From Neobacillus paridis (GTDB lineage: Bacteria > Bacillota > Bacilli > Bacillales > Cytobacillaceae): a stretch of DNA of 64,000 bases. Position 1 is the first letter of the stretch. Each line of letters begins with the position of its first letter. The notes below the pieces were generated by a model. That model saw nothing but the letters and a program-made list of their open reading frames with translations. It had not been told where the DNA came from and searched no databases. The translations under genes and the position numbers were made by a program. The stretch spans positions 1 to 64,000 of the forward strand of contig NZ_JAESWB010000247.1 of assembly GCF_016765675.1 (NCBI RefSeq), read 5' to 3'. This document shows, piece after piece, positions 24,814-32,631 of the stretch.

Positions 24814-25470
24814 ATGAAATTCAGACTGGAATGGAAGTATAAATTAAAAAATAATCAAAAAGTTCACTGCTCTTCGGAATGGATTTCAGGAATGAATGCC
24901 ATTCAAATGGGAGAAGAATTAGAAGCTGGCGGTAAGGCCAGTGAATTGTATTTTTATGATGAAAAAGGGACATCGTGGATATTAAAGGAAATGAAAAAGC
25001 TGGTTGTCGAAATTGAGGAGGATCCGCATGAAGTTACCGTCTATTTTGATGGCGGATTTAATCGAGAATCCAATCAGGCCGGGATTGGCGTGGTCATTTA
25101 TTTTAAACAAGGGAAAAAGAAATATCGCATACGTGCTAATGAGTTAATAGAGGAAATGGATACAAACAATGAGGCGGAATATGCAGCATTTTACTATGCC
25201 TTAAATATACTGGAAGATTTAGGCGTTCGCCATTTGCCATGTGAATTTAAGGGTGATTCTCAGGGATTATTAAAGCAGTTGGAAGGTGAATGGCCGTGCT
25301 ACGAAGAAGTGCTGAACCAATGGCTTGACCGGATTGAGGAAAAAATCAAGGCATTGGATCTGAAACCAGTCTACAAGGTTATTCCCAGAAAGGACAATAA
25401 AGAAGCGGATAAATTGGCAACCCAGGCATTAGAGGGAAAAGAAGTCTTCTCTAAAATGTTGATACTTTGA
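24814..25470 (+). CDS. ypeP: RNase HI-like protein YpeP
   Basis: A 218-residue protein. The first 75 residues are an extra N-terminal domain of unknown role. Residues about 75-212 are a ribonuclease HI fold with YFDGGF (Asp), NNEAEYAAF (Glu), FKGDSQGLL (Asp) and NKEADKLA (Asp), so all four acidic metal ligands are kept. It may degrade RNA in hybrids, although some bacterial RNase HI paralogues of this type are weakly active or inactive. It is followed by ypeQ after 22 bases, the order seen in B. subtilis. Confidence 0.88.
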   Translation: MKFRLEWKYKLKNNQKVHCSSEWISGMNAIQMGEELEAGGKASELYFYDEKGTSWILKEMKKLVVEIEEDPHEVTVYFDGGFNRESNQAGIGVVIYFKQGKKKYRIRANELIEEMDTNNEAEYAAFYYALNILEDLGVRHLPCEFKGDSQGLLKQLEGEWPCYEEVLNQWLDRIEEKIKALDLKPVYKVIPRKDNKEADKLATQALEGKEVFSKMLIL

Positions 25471-25492
25471 TAAGCGGGGGGTAGGAAAATTA

Positions 25493-25678
25493 GTGAAACC
25501 AACAGTCAGGAAAGAAGTTCTTCAACAAGTGGAATCGATCATGGCTCAATATTGTGAGGGCTGTTTTTTACATCGGTATTTGAAACAGGAAGGCGGCAGG
25601 AGACTTGCCCATCGCTTTTGCATTTCACAATGTACAGTTGGTGCAACTTTAAAGGAATATGGAAAAAAACTGATTTAA
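25493..25678 (+). CDS. ypeQ: Zinc-finger protein YpeQ (DUF2602)
   Basis: A 61-residue protein with CEGCFLHRYLKQEGG and HRFCISQCTVG, giving CxxC and CxxxC pairs that should bind one zinc, characteristic of the small Bacillus YpeQ family. The start is GTG 25493 behind GGGGGGTAGG. It is probably cotranscribed with ypeP. Function is unknown; a nucleic acid-binding role is commonly supposed. Confidence 0.85.
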   Translation: MKPTVRKEVLQQVESIMAQYCEGCFLHRYLKQEGGRRLAHRFCISQCTVGATLKEYGKKLI

Positions 25679-25699
25679 TGACAAGACAATATAGAAAAA

Positions 25700-25720
25700 G
25701 GTCGACATCATTTGTCGACC
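25700..25720. terminator. Bidirectional terminator between ypeQ and cspD
   Basis: GGTCGACA-TCATT-TGTCGACC perfect 8-bp stem between convergent genes, with A-rich sequence on the left and a weak T tail on the right. It mainly looks like the terminator for cspD (minus strand). Confidence 0.8.
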
Positions 25721-25745
25721 CTTAATTGTCTAATCTATAAATGGA

Positions 25746-25946
25746 TCATAGTTTTACAACGTTAGCAGCTTGAGGTCCACGGTTTCCTTCGACGATTTCA
25801 AAAGAAACTTCTTGGCCTTCTTCTAATGATTTGTAGCCTTCACCTTGGATTGCGCTAAAATGTACGAATACATCGTCGCCGCCTTCGACTTCGATAAAAC
25901 CAAAGCCTTTCTCATTGTTAAACCATTTAACTTTACCGTTTTGCAT
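25746..25946 (-). CDS. cspD: Cold shock protein CspD
   Basis: A 66-residue OB-fold protein starting [20 protein letters not shown] with RNP1 (KGFGFIEV) and RNP2 (DVFVHF), nearly identical to B. subtilis CspD. It binds single-stranded RNA and DNA as a chaperone. ATG 25946 follows AGGAGGAAG by 6-7 bases. The upstream leader carries a hairpin (GGCAC/GTGCC, about 25973-25992), which may matter for cold-dependent translation. Confidence 0.95.
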   Translation of the reverse strand: MQNGKVKWFNNEKGFGFIEVEGGDDVFVHFSAIQGEGYKSLEEGQEVSFEIVEGNRGPQAANVVKL

Positions 25947-26164
25947 GTACTTCTTCCTCCTAAGCCTTTCGCGGCACCGCCTATATAGTGCCAAAGTAAA
26001 ATATTACCATGTCACGTTTACCAACGCTTTGTTTCATTGTTAAATCTGTGTACATGATGCTTTAAATATACAATAAGAAAAAAGGCCAGTCAAGGAACGC
26101 TGAAGATTTTTACAAATATTATTGAGGAGATTTCTGGATTCAAAAACATTTAACATAAAGTAAT

Positions 26165-26176
26165 TGAGGCCCCTCA
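26165..26176. promoter_or_regulatory. Palindromic element similar to that at norB
   Basis: TGAGG-CC-CCTCA lies 5 bases before TAGATT (26182-26187), a possible -10. The same layout occurs at 7943-7954 ahead of norB (TGAGGCGCCTCA, then 5 bases, then TAGAAT). The two promoters may share a regulator. Confidence 0.4.
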
Positions 26177-26213
26177 TATGTTAGATTATGACTAAATATT
26201 GAGGTGGGGATCC

Positions 26214-26483
26214 ATGTATCGCTTTTCAATTGAAAAAGATGAATGGGTTTTAAGATTTTCTCCAAAGCTTTCCATTGATGCTGACGAACGGCAAATGATT
26301 TTGATGTCACTCCTTCACATAGGCGAGAAACTGTCGAAATATTCACATGGAGATGCCTTTATCATTTTTACAAAAAAGATCGGCGCTATTGTCTTTACTG
26401 TAGAAACAATCCCATCATTTATATTAACCGTATCAAATATTATTTCAGAAGAATATTGGTACAATCAAGATTCGGTCAGTTAA
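26214..26483 (+). CDS. Uncharacterised 89-residue protein
   Basis: A small protein starting MYRFSIEKDEWVLRFSPKLS, with a helical middle (ERQMILMSLLHIGEKL) and two short strands (GDAFIIFTKK, GAIVFTVETI). No known family is recognised. ATG 26214 is preceded by GAGGTGGGG; an in-frame TTG at 26199 would place that site within the gene. It is monocistronic, with a terminator at 26507. The promoter has a palindrome like that of the NO reductase gene and the cyd operon follows, so a role linked to respiration or NO stress is possible but unproven. Confidence 0.6.
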   Translation: MYRFSIEKDEWVLRFSPKLSIDADERQMILMSLLHIGEKLSKYSHGDAFIIFTKKIGAIVFTVETIPSFILTVSNIISEEYWYNQDSVS

Positions 26484-26506
26484 AAAAATAAGTGCAAGAG
26501 GTTCAA

Positions 26507-26535
26507 CAGGGTGCCCATTGAGGCACCCTGTTTTG
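26507..26535 (+). terminator. Rho-independent terminator
   Basis: CAGGGTGCC-CATTGA-GGCACCCTG perfect 9-bp stem followed by TTTT. It ends the 89-residue gene. Confidence 0.85.
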
Positions 26536-26617
26536 GTTGAACTAGGAATCATGTTAATATTGTAACAAATTTGACAAAAATTAGAGCACTTTCTTTGATT
26601 ATCTTTGATAAGATAAA

Positions 26618-26633
26618 TGTGAGGAATATCACA
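26618..26633. promoter_or_regulatory. Crp/Fnr-type operator upstream of cydABDC
   Basis: TGTGA-GGAATA-TCACA is a perfect inverted repeat, extended by AAA on the left and TTT on the right. It lies 80 bases before cydA. A CATAAT at 26664-26669 is a possible -10, putting the operator centre near -50. Confidence 0.7.
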
Positions 26634-26712
26634 TTTAAAAACAAATCGGCTTTTTTGTGGGTGCATAATTTTATTAACATAATAATCAAATAATCTAAAG
26701 GGAGTGTTATTA

Positions 26713-28116
26713 GTGGATCCGCTTTTTTTGGCAAGGGTTCAGTTTGCCGCGACAACGATTTTCCATTTCTTCTTTGTTCCGCTTTCCATTGGACTTGTCT
26801 TTATGGTAGCAATTATGGAAACCATGTATGTCGTGAAAAAAAATGAACTCTACAAAAAAATGGCAAAGTTTTGGGGGCATTTATTTTTAATTAATTTTGC
26901 CGTTGGTGTAGTTACCGGAATTATTCAAGAGTTTCAATTCGGCATGAACTGGTCAGATTACTCCCGATTTGTTGGGGACGTCTTCGGTGCTCCGTTGGCT
27001 ATTGAAGCACTTTTGGCCTTTTTCATGGAATCTACTTTTATTGGATTGTGGATTTTTGGCTGGGACCGTTTGTCGAAAAAGGTCCATCTGGCTTGTATTT
27101 GGCTGGTTTCCCTTGGTACTACTTTATCGGCAATTTGGATCTTGACAGCCAACTCATTTATGCAGGTTCCGGTTGGATTTGCAATGAAAAACGGCCGTGC
27201 GGAAATGAATGACTTTTTGGCCTTAATTACGAATGGCCAATTACTTGTCGAATTTCCACATGTCTTTACGGGTGCCTTATGTACTGCGGCCTTCTTTGTT
27301 GCCGGAATTTGCGGCTATAATTTATTGAAAAAACGTCATATTGCTTTTTACAAAAAGTCCATGAAATTGGCTATAATTATTGGCCTAATCGGCAGTATTG
27401 GTGTTGCTCTTACGGGTCACACACAAGCCCAGTATCTTGTCAAAACACAGCCGATGAAAATGGCTGCAGCAGAAGGGATTTGGAAAGATACTGCTGATCC
27501 TGCGCCATGGTCTCTTTTTGCTTTAATTGATACTAAGAAACAGGAAAATAAATTTGAACTAAATATTCCATACGCCTTAAGCTTTTTATCCTATTCGAAA
27601 TTTGAAGGTTCACTTAAAGGGATGGAAACACTGCAAAAGGAATATACTGAAAAGTATGACTCAATCGTAGGTGAGGGAACAAATTATATCCCTCCGGTAA
27701 AGACCACCTATTGGAGCTTTAGACTGATGGTCGGTTTTGGAGCAGCGATGATTCTTTTATCAATCATTGGTTTAATCCTCTGGAAAAGGGACCGGCTTGT
27801 TGCAAGTTCTACATTTTTGAAGTTTTTGGTGCCGGCAATAGCGTTCCCATATTTGGCCAATACCTTTGGCTGGCTGATGACAGAAATTGGACGGCAGCCA
27901 TGGTCTGTATTCGGTTTAATGACCACCGCCGATGCTGTTTCGCCGAATGTCCCTGCTGGGATGGTGCTATTTTCAACCATTATATATCTAGTGGTATTTA
28001 CCATTCTTCTTGGTGTAATGGTGTATTTAATAATCAGGGAAATCAAAAAGGGTCCGGAAGAAGTACAGGGTATAGATGATAAACTTTCAACAGATCCATT
28101 TAAGGTAGGTGCTTAA
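26713..28116 (+). CDS. cydA: Cytochrome bd quinol oxidase subunit I
   Basis: A 467-residue membrane oxidase subunit. H18 (TTIFHFFFVP) is the haem b595 ligand. QEFQFGMNWSDYSRFVGDVFG and the acidic LAFFMESTFIGLW helix line the haem pocket, and MTEIGRQPW is the conserved GRQPW motif. The Q-loop is the short type found in Firmicutes. With CydB it reduces oxygen with quinol at very low oxygen and resists NO. The GTG at 26713 is used because GGGAG lies 8 bases upstream, rather than the earlier in-frame GTG at 26704. The next gene starts one base after the stop. Confidence 0.95.
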   Translation: MDPLFLARVQFAATTIFHFFFVPLSIGLVFMVAIMETMYVVKKNELYKKMAKFWGHLFLINFAVGVVTGIIQEFQFGMNWSDYSRFVGDVFGAPLAIEALLAFFMESTFIGLWIFGWDRLSKKVHLACIWLVSLGTTLSAIWILTANSFMQVPVGFAMKNGRAEMNDFLALITNGQLLVEFPHVFTGALCTAAFFVAGICGYNLLKKRHIAFYKKSMKLAIIIGLIGSIGVALTGHTQAQYLVKTQPMKMAAAEGIWKDTADPAPWSLFALIDTKKQENKFELNIPYALSFLSYSKFEGSLKGMETLQKEYTEKYDSIVGEGTNYIPPVKTTYWSFRLMVGFGAAMILLSIIGLILWKRDRLVASSTFLKFLVPAIAFPYLANTFGWLMTEIGRQPWSVFGLMTTADAVSPNVPAGMVLFSTIIYLVVFTILLGVMVYLIIREIKKGPEEVQGIDDKLSTDPFKVGA

Positions 28117-28117
28117 G

Positions 28118-29131
28118 ATGGAGTTAAGCGAGTTATGGTTTGTCTTAATCGCAGTGGTATTTATTGGTTTCTTCTTCCTGGAAGGGTTTGATTTTGGGGT
28201 AGGCATGTCAACCCGTTTTGTAGCTAAAAATCAAACAGAACGTTCAGTTATGGTCAATACCATCGGGCCGTTCTGGGATGCGAATGAGGTGTGGCTGTTA
28301 ACAGGCGGCGGAGCTATTTTTGCGGCTTTCCCACACTGGTATGCCACGATGTTCAGCGGCTACTATTTGCCTCTGTTTGCGGCTTTGCTTTGTTTAATCG
28401 CGCGCGGAGTCTCATTCGAGTTCCGGCGAAAAATCAAGAATGAACGTTGGACAAATATTTGGGATTGGGTCATATTTATCAGCAGTCTTCTGCCGCCATT
28501 TTTACTTGGTGTCTTATTTACCAGCATGCTCAAAGGCATGCCAATTCAAAAAGATATGAATATGCAGCCCGGATTTACCGATTTTATCAACGTTTATTCC
28601 CTATGGGGCGGTGTAACCGTAACAATATTATGCTTCTTGCACGGCCTTCACTTCTTGACGTTGAAAACGGATGGCGAGATTAGAAGCCGCTCGGCCAGCC
28701 TTGCCAAAAAGGTTGCCTTGGCTGCACTGGGAGCATTGGCCATTTTTGTTGTCCTGTCCTGGATCATGACTGATATATTCACCGTCCATCTTGTTCCGGA
28801 GCTGGCGTTAGTGGTGTTAATTGTCTTGGCATATGCCTTAGCCTACTATTTTGTCTCGAAAAAGCGGGAAGGGTTAGCATTTACAATGTCTGGTCTAGGT
28901 TTGGCATTTACTGTTTCGGCGATATTTGTCGGGCTGTTCCCGCGGGTCATGATCAGCTCGATCAATAAAGCCTTTGATTTGACAGTCTACAATGCATCCA
29001 GTGGAGCTTATTCTCTCAAAATCATGACAATTGTTGCGGTTACGATCCTTCCATTTGTGTTAGGTTATACAGTCTGGAGTTACTATATTTTCCGTAAACG
29101 GGTAACAGATAAGGAGCATTTAACCTACTAA
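28118..29131 (+). CDS. cydB: Cytochrome bd quinol oxidase subunit II
   Basis: A 337-residue membrane subunit with about eight TM helices. Residues 15-45 hold FFFLEGFDFGVGMS, and GPFWDANEVWLLTGGGAIFAAFP follows (residues about 50-72), both diagnostic of CydB. It has no haem ligands of its own in this clade but completes the dimer. ATG 28118 lies 1 base after the cydA stop, and the stop overlaps the first base of the next gene (TAATG), so the cyd genes are tightly coupled. Confidence 0.95.
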   Translation: MELSELWFVLIAVVFIGFFFLEGFDFGVGMSTRFVAKNQTERSVMVNTIGPFWDANEVWLLTGGGAIFAAFPHWYATMFSGYYLPLFAALLCLIARGVSFEFRRKIKNERWTNIWDWVIFISSLLPPFLLGVLFTSMLKGMPIQKDMNMQPGFTDFINVYSLWGGVTVTILCFLHGLHFLTLKTDGEIRSRSASLAKKVALAALGALAIFVVLSWIMTDIFTVHLVPELALVVLIVLAYALAYYFVSKKREGLAFTMSGLGLAFTVSAIFVGLFPRVMISSINKAFDLTVYNASSGAYSLKIMTIVAVTILPFVLGYTVWSYYIFRKRVTDKEHLTY

Positions 29132-30855
29132 TGGACAAAGCGATATTCACCTATAAAGGAGTTACACCAGTTTTAATTAAATTAGCGGTTTTAACGATAT
29201 TGCAATGTGGAATGATCATTGTACAGGCCTATTATTTAGCGAATGCAATCTCCTCTCTTTATAGAGGAGATTTGTTTCGTACTGTGGTCGTTAAATTAAT
29301 CATTTTCCTTATAGCACTTGTCCTTCGCCAGCTGCTATCTGTGTGGAAAAAAAATATTAGCTTTCATTTTGCTGCACATACAAGTGAATGCTTTCGTGAT
29401 GCACTATTGCAAAAACTAATTTCTTTAGGTCCTCGTTTCATCCGAAAAGAGGGGTCGGGAATGACAGTTACATTAGTAATGGAAGGAATTTTAAAGTTTC
29501 GTCACTATTTGGAAATTTATTTAATAAAAATGATGAATATGGCCATTATTCCTATGGTCATTGTTTTGTTTATTTTTAAGGTTAGCGTTCAGTCAGCGGT
29601 AATATTAGTAGTAACTTTACCAATTCTGGTGACGTTTCTTATACTCCTTGGACTTGCAGCAAAAAGTAAGGCAGACCGGCAATTTCAGTCATTTCATCTG
29701 CTTTCGAATCATTTCATCGACTCGCTTAGGGGATTAGAAACCCTCAAATACCTCGGATTGAGTAAAGAACATGTTCATAAGATTAATAGTGTCAGTGAAG
29801 CCTATCGACGGGCCACGATCAAAACTCTGAGAATTGCCTTTTTATCGTCTTTTGCGCTTGATTTTTTTACTCTGCTTTCGGTTGCTACCGTGGCCGTTTT
29901 CTTAGGCTTGGGATTAATAAATGGTACGGTCCAGCTGCACCCGGCTTTAACGATTCTTATTTTGGCACCGGAATTCTTCCTTCCGATTAGGGAACTGGGG
30001 GCTGATTATCATGCTACTCTCGATGGCAAAAATGCCGGTAAAAAGATAGCAGAAATTATTGCCCAAGAATCAGAACATCACGATCATAAGATTTTACCAG
30101 TTTGGAATACATCAAGCAGTTTAGCTATTAAACATGTAAATTTACAGTTTCCTGATCATCAACAAGGTGGTCTTCAAGATATTGAACTTACCGTTTCAGG
30201 CCCCCAAAAAATTGGCATCATTGGGGCAAGTGGTGCGGGAAAATCCACCTTAATTGATCTGTTAAGCGGCTTTCTTGAACCTTCATCAGGAGAGTTTTGG
30301 ATAAATGGAGAAAAGAGTTCTACACTATCCAATGACGTTTGGCAGCAGCAAGTTACGTATATACCGCAGCATCCATATATTTTTAATGACACGGTTTTAA
30401 ACAATATCCGCTTTTACCAACCGGAGGCTGCAGATGACGACGTGCTTAGAGCTGCCAAGAAAGCTGGACTTGAGGAGGTAATCCAATCACTGCCCCAAGG
30501 GCTGGAAACCGTGATTGGGGACGGCGGCCGCAGCTTAAGCGGGGGGCAGGAACAACGAATCGCATTAGCCCGGGCTTTCTTGGGGAACCGCTCGATTATT
30601 ATGCTTGACGAACCTACTGCCCATTTAGATATTGAAACGGAAGCAGAATTAAAGGAAACGATGTTAAAACTATTTAGCGGCAAGCTGGTTTTCTTTGCCA
30701 CTCATCGTCTGCATTGGATGTTGGATATGGATCAAATTATTGTGTTAGATCAAGGCCGTATTGTCGAAATTGGATCACACGAACAGTTAATCGCAAACAA
30801 ATCCTATTATTATCAACTCGTAGAAGCGCAGAAAGGAGATGGTCAACATGGGTAA
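29131..30855 (+). CDS. cydD: Thiol reductant ABC exporter subunit CydD-like
   Basis: A 574-residue half-transporter: six TM helices (residues about 15-310), then an ABC domain with GASGAGKST (Walker A), LSGGQEQR (signature) and IIMLDEPTAHLD (Walker B). CydDC exports glutathione or cysteine and is needed for cytochrome bd assembly. It overlaps cydB by one base and cydC by 8 bases. In B. subtilis the two ABC genes are named cydC and cydD in order; the name used here follows the position directly after cydB. Confidence 0.9.
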   Translation: MDKAIFTYKGVTPVLIKLAVLTILQCGMIIVQAYYLANAISSLYRGDLFRTVVVKLIIFLIALVLRQLLSVWKKNISFHFAAHTSECFRDALLQKLISLGPRFIRKEGSGMTVTLVMEGILKFRHYLEIYLIKMMNMAIIPMVIVLFIFKVSVQSAVILVVTLPILVTFLILLGLAAKSKADRQFQSFHLLSNHFIDSLRGLETLKYLGLSKEHVHKINSVSEAYRRATIKTLRIAFLSSFALDFFTLLSVATVAVFLGLGLINGTVQLHPALTILILAPEFFLPIRELGADYHATLDGKNAGKKIAEIIAQESEHHDHKILPVWNTSSSLAIKHVNLQFPDHQQGGLQDIELTVSGPQKIGIIGASGAGKSTLIDLLSGFLEPSSGEFWINGEKSSTLSNDVWQQQVTYIPQHPYIFNDTVLNNIRFYQPEAADDDVLRAAKKAGLEEVIQSLPQGLETVIGDGGRSLSGGQEQRIALARAFLGNRSIIMLDEPTAHLDIETEAELKETMLKLFSGKLVFFATHRLHWMLDMDQIIVLDQGRIVEIGSHEQLIANKSYYYQLVEAQKGDGQHG

Positions 30856-32587
30856 GGAGAACTGGATTCGGCCTTATATACGGCAATACCGAACTTTCTT
30901 TGTCCTCTCAATCTTTCTTGGCCTATTGACCATTCTCTTTGGTGGTGCCCTTATGTTTACGTCGGGGTATTTAATCTCTAAATCGGCAGCACGGCCTGAA
31001 TCCATCTTGATGGTGTATGTTCCGATTGTTGGTGTCCGCGCTTTTGGTATTGGCCGGGCGGTATTAAGCTATGTTGAAAGGTTATCAGGGCACTCGTTAG
31101 TGTTAAAAATCCTTTCAGAGATGCGTGTGAAGTTGTACAAAGTGATCGAGCCTCAAGCTTTTTTTGTACGCTCACGCTTTCGCACCGGAGACATTCTCGG
31201 GGTACTTGCTAATGATATTGAACATATCCAAGATTTCTATTTAAAGACCTTCATTCCTGCGTTTGTTTCCTTAATTATTTATGCGATCATCGTTGTTTGT
31301 TCTGATTTGTTTTCTATACCATTTGCAATCTTTCTTGCAATCATGATTGGCTTATTGTTATTTGTCGGTCCGCTCTTTTCATTGATCTATACAAAAGCCA
31401 AAAATGAACATTTAAAGAAGAACAGAAATGAACTCTATTATAAATTTACCGATGGCATTTTCGGTATTAGCGACTGGATCCTTAGCGGTCACTCTTCACA
31501 ATTAATTGAAAAAGTGAAAAAACAAGAACATCAGATATTCCAAATAGAAGAAAAAAAACAATCCTTTATAAATTGGCGTGATGTCGCCAATCAGCTTGTA
31601 CTGGGTTTCATTGTTATCGGAGTCATCTACTGGGCTAATGATTTTACACTTAAAGAGCTGCTTACTCCGCCATTCATTGCTGCCTTTGGACTTGCTGCTC
31701 TCTCCTTAATGGAATCCTTTTTGCCGATTGCAGGTGTCGTTAGTGATATTACCACCTACCAAGATTCCCTAAAGCGGCTGGATACAATAGAAAGTAAAGC
31801 CTTATTAATAACCGAAGAAAATCACACTGCTGATGACGTGGAGTTATTCTCAAACTGTGATAAACTGATCGAGATCAATAAGCTGACATTCGGTTACTCC
31901 CCAGATCTCCCGGTCCTGAATGAAGTGAATCTAACCGTTTCCCAAGGAGAGAAAATTGCTATTATCGGCAGAAGCGGCACAGGAAAGTCAACCTTGTTAC
32001 ACTTGCTGCATGGCGCCATTCATCCAACTAGTGGCGAAGTTAAAATAAATGGTCGGAATCTAACCAATTTAAGCGGATCAATCACTAAATATATTAGTGT
32101 TTTAAACCAAAAATCCTATTTATTTAATACATCGGTTTTGAATAATATCCGTCTGGGAAATCCAGCGGCAAGTGATGATGATGTCATTCGTGTTGCCAAG
32201 ATGGTACAGTTAGATGAGATGATTAAGCAGCTTCCGCTCGGTTATGATACCATCATGGAGGAAACAGGGCAGCGTTTTTCGGGAGGAGAGCGTCAGCGGA
32301 TTGCACTTGCCAGAATTTTATTGCAAAATACACCGATTGTTATATTGGATGAACCGACAGTCGGTCTTGATCCAATTACCGAATCTAAACTGTTATCTAC
32401 TATTTTTACGACACTAAAGGATAAAACGATTATTTGGGTGACGCACCATTTAATTGGTGTTGAACAAGTAGATCGTGTTCTCTTTCTCGATCAAGGGAAA
32501 TTTGTCATGGAAGGCAGTCATAAACAGCTGTTAGAGAGCGAAGAACGGTATCGGCGATTATATAGCTTAGACCGTCCGTTTTACTAA
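30848..32587 (+). CDS. cydC: Thiol reductant ABC exporter subunit CydC-like
   Basis: A 579-residue half-transporter with six TM helices and an ABC domain: GRSGTGKST, FSGGERQR and IVILDEPTVGLD. The N-terminal TM region has SGYLISKSAARPESIL, typical for CydC. The ATG at 30848 has AAGGAGA 8 bases upstream; an ATG at 30839 overlaps that site. It is the last gene of the cydABDC operon. It is followed after 44 bases by topB, with no terminator seen. Confidence 0.9.
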   Translation: MGKENWIRPYIRQYRTFFVLSIFLGLLTILFGGALMFTSGYLISKSAARPESILMVYVPIVGVRAFGIGRAVLSYVERLSGHSLVLKILSEMRVKLYKVIEPQAFFVRSRFRTGDILGVLANDIEHIQDFYLKTFIPAFVSLIIYAIIVVCSDLFSIPFAIFLAIMIGLLLFVGPLFSLIYTKAKNEHLKKNRNELYYKFTDGIFGISDWILSGHSSQLIEKVKKQEHQIFQIEEKKQSFINWRDVANQLVLGFIVIGVIYWANDFTLKELLTPPFIAAFGLAALSLMESFLPIAGVVSDITTYQDSLKRLDTIESKALLITEENHTADDVELFSNCDKLIEINKLTFGYSPDLPVLNEVNLTVSQGEKIAIIGRSGTGKSTLLHLLHGAIHPTSGEVKINGRNLTNLSGSITKYISVLNQKSYLFNTSVLNNIRLGNPAASDDDVIRVAKMVQLDEMIKQLPLGYDTIMEETGQRFSGGERQRIALARILLQNTPIVILDEPTVGLDPITESKLLSTIFTTLKDKTIIWVTHHLIGVEQVDRVLFLDQGKFVMEGSHKQLLESEERYRRLYSLDRPFY

Positions 32588-32631
32588 AACCTTTGATACC
32601 ACCCTAAAAAATGAGGGAATGGAGGTATAAA

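Noticed and set aside
26550..26590. Rex-type operator before cydA
   Set aside because: TTGTAACAAATTTGACAA only partly matches TTGTGAA-N4-TTCACAA, with several mismatches in both halves.
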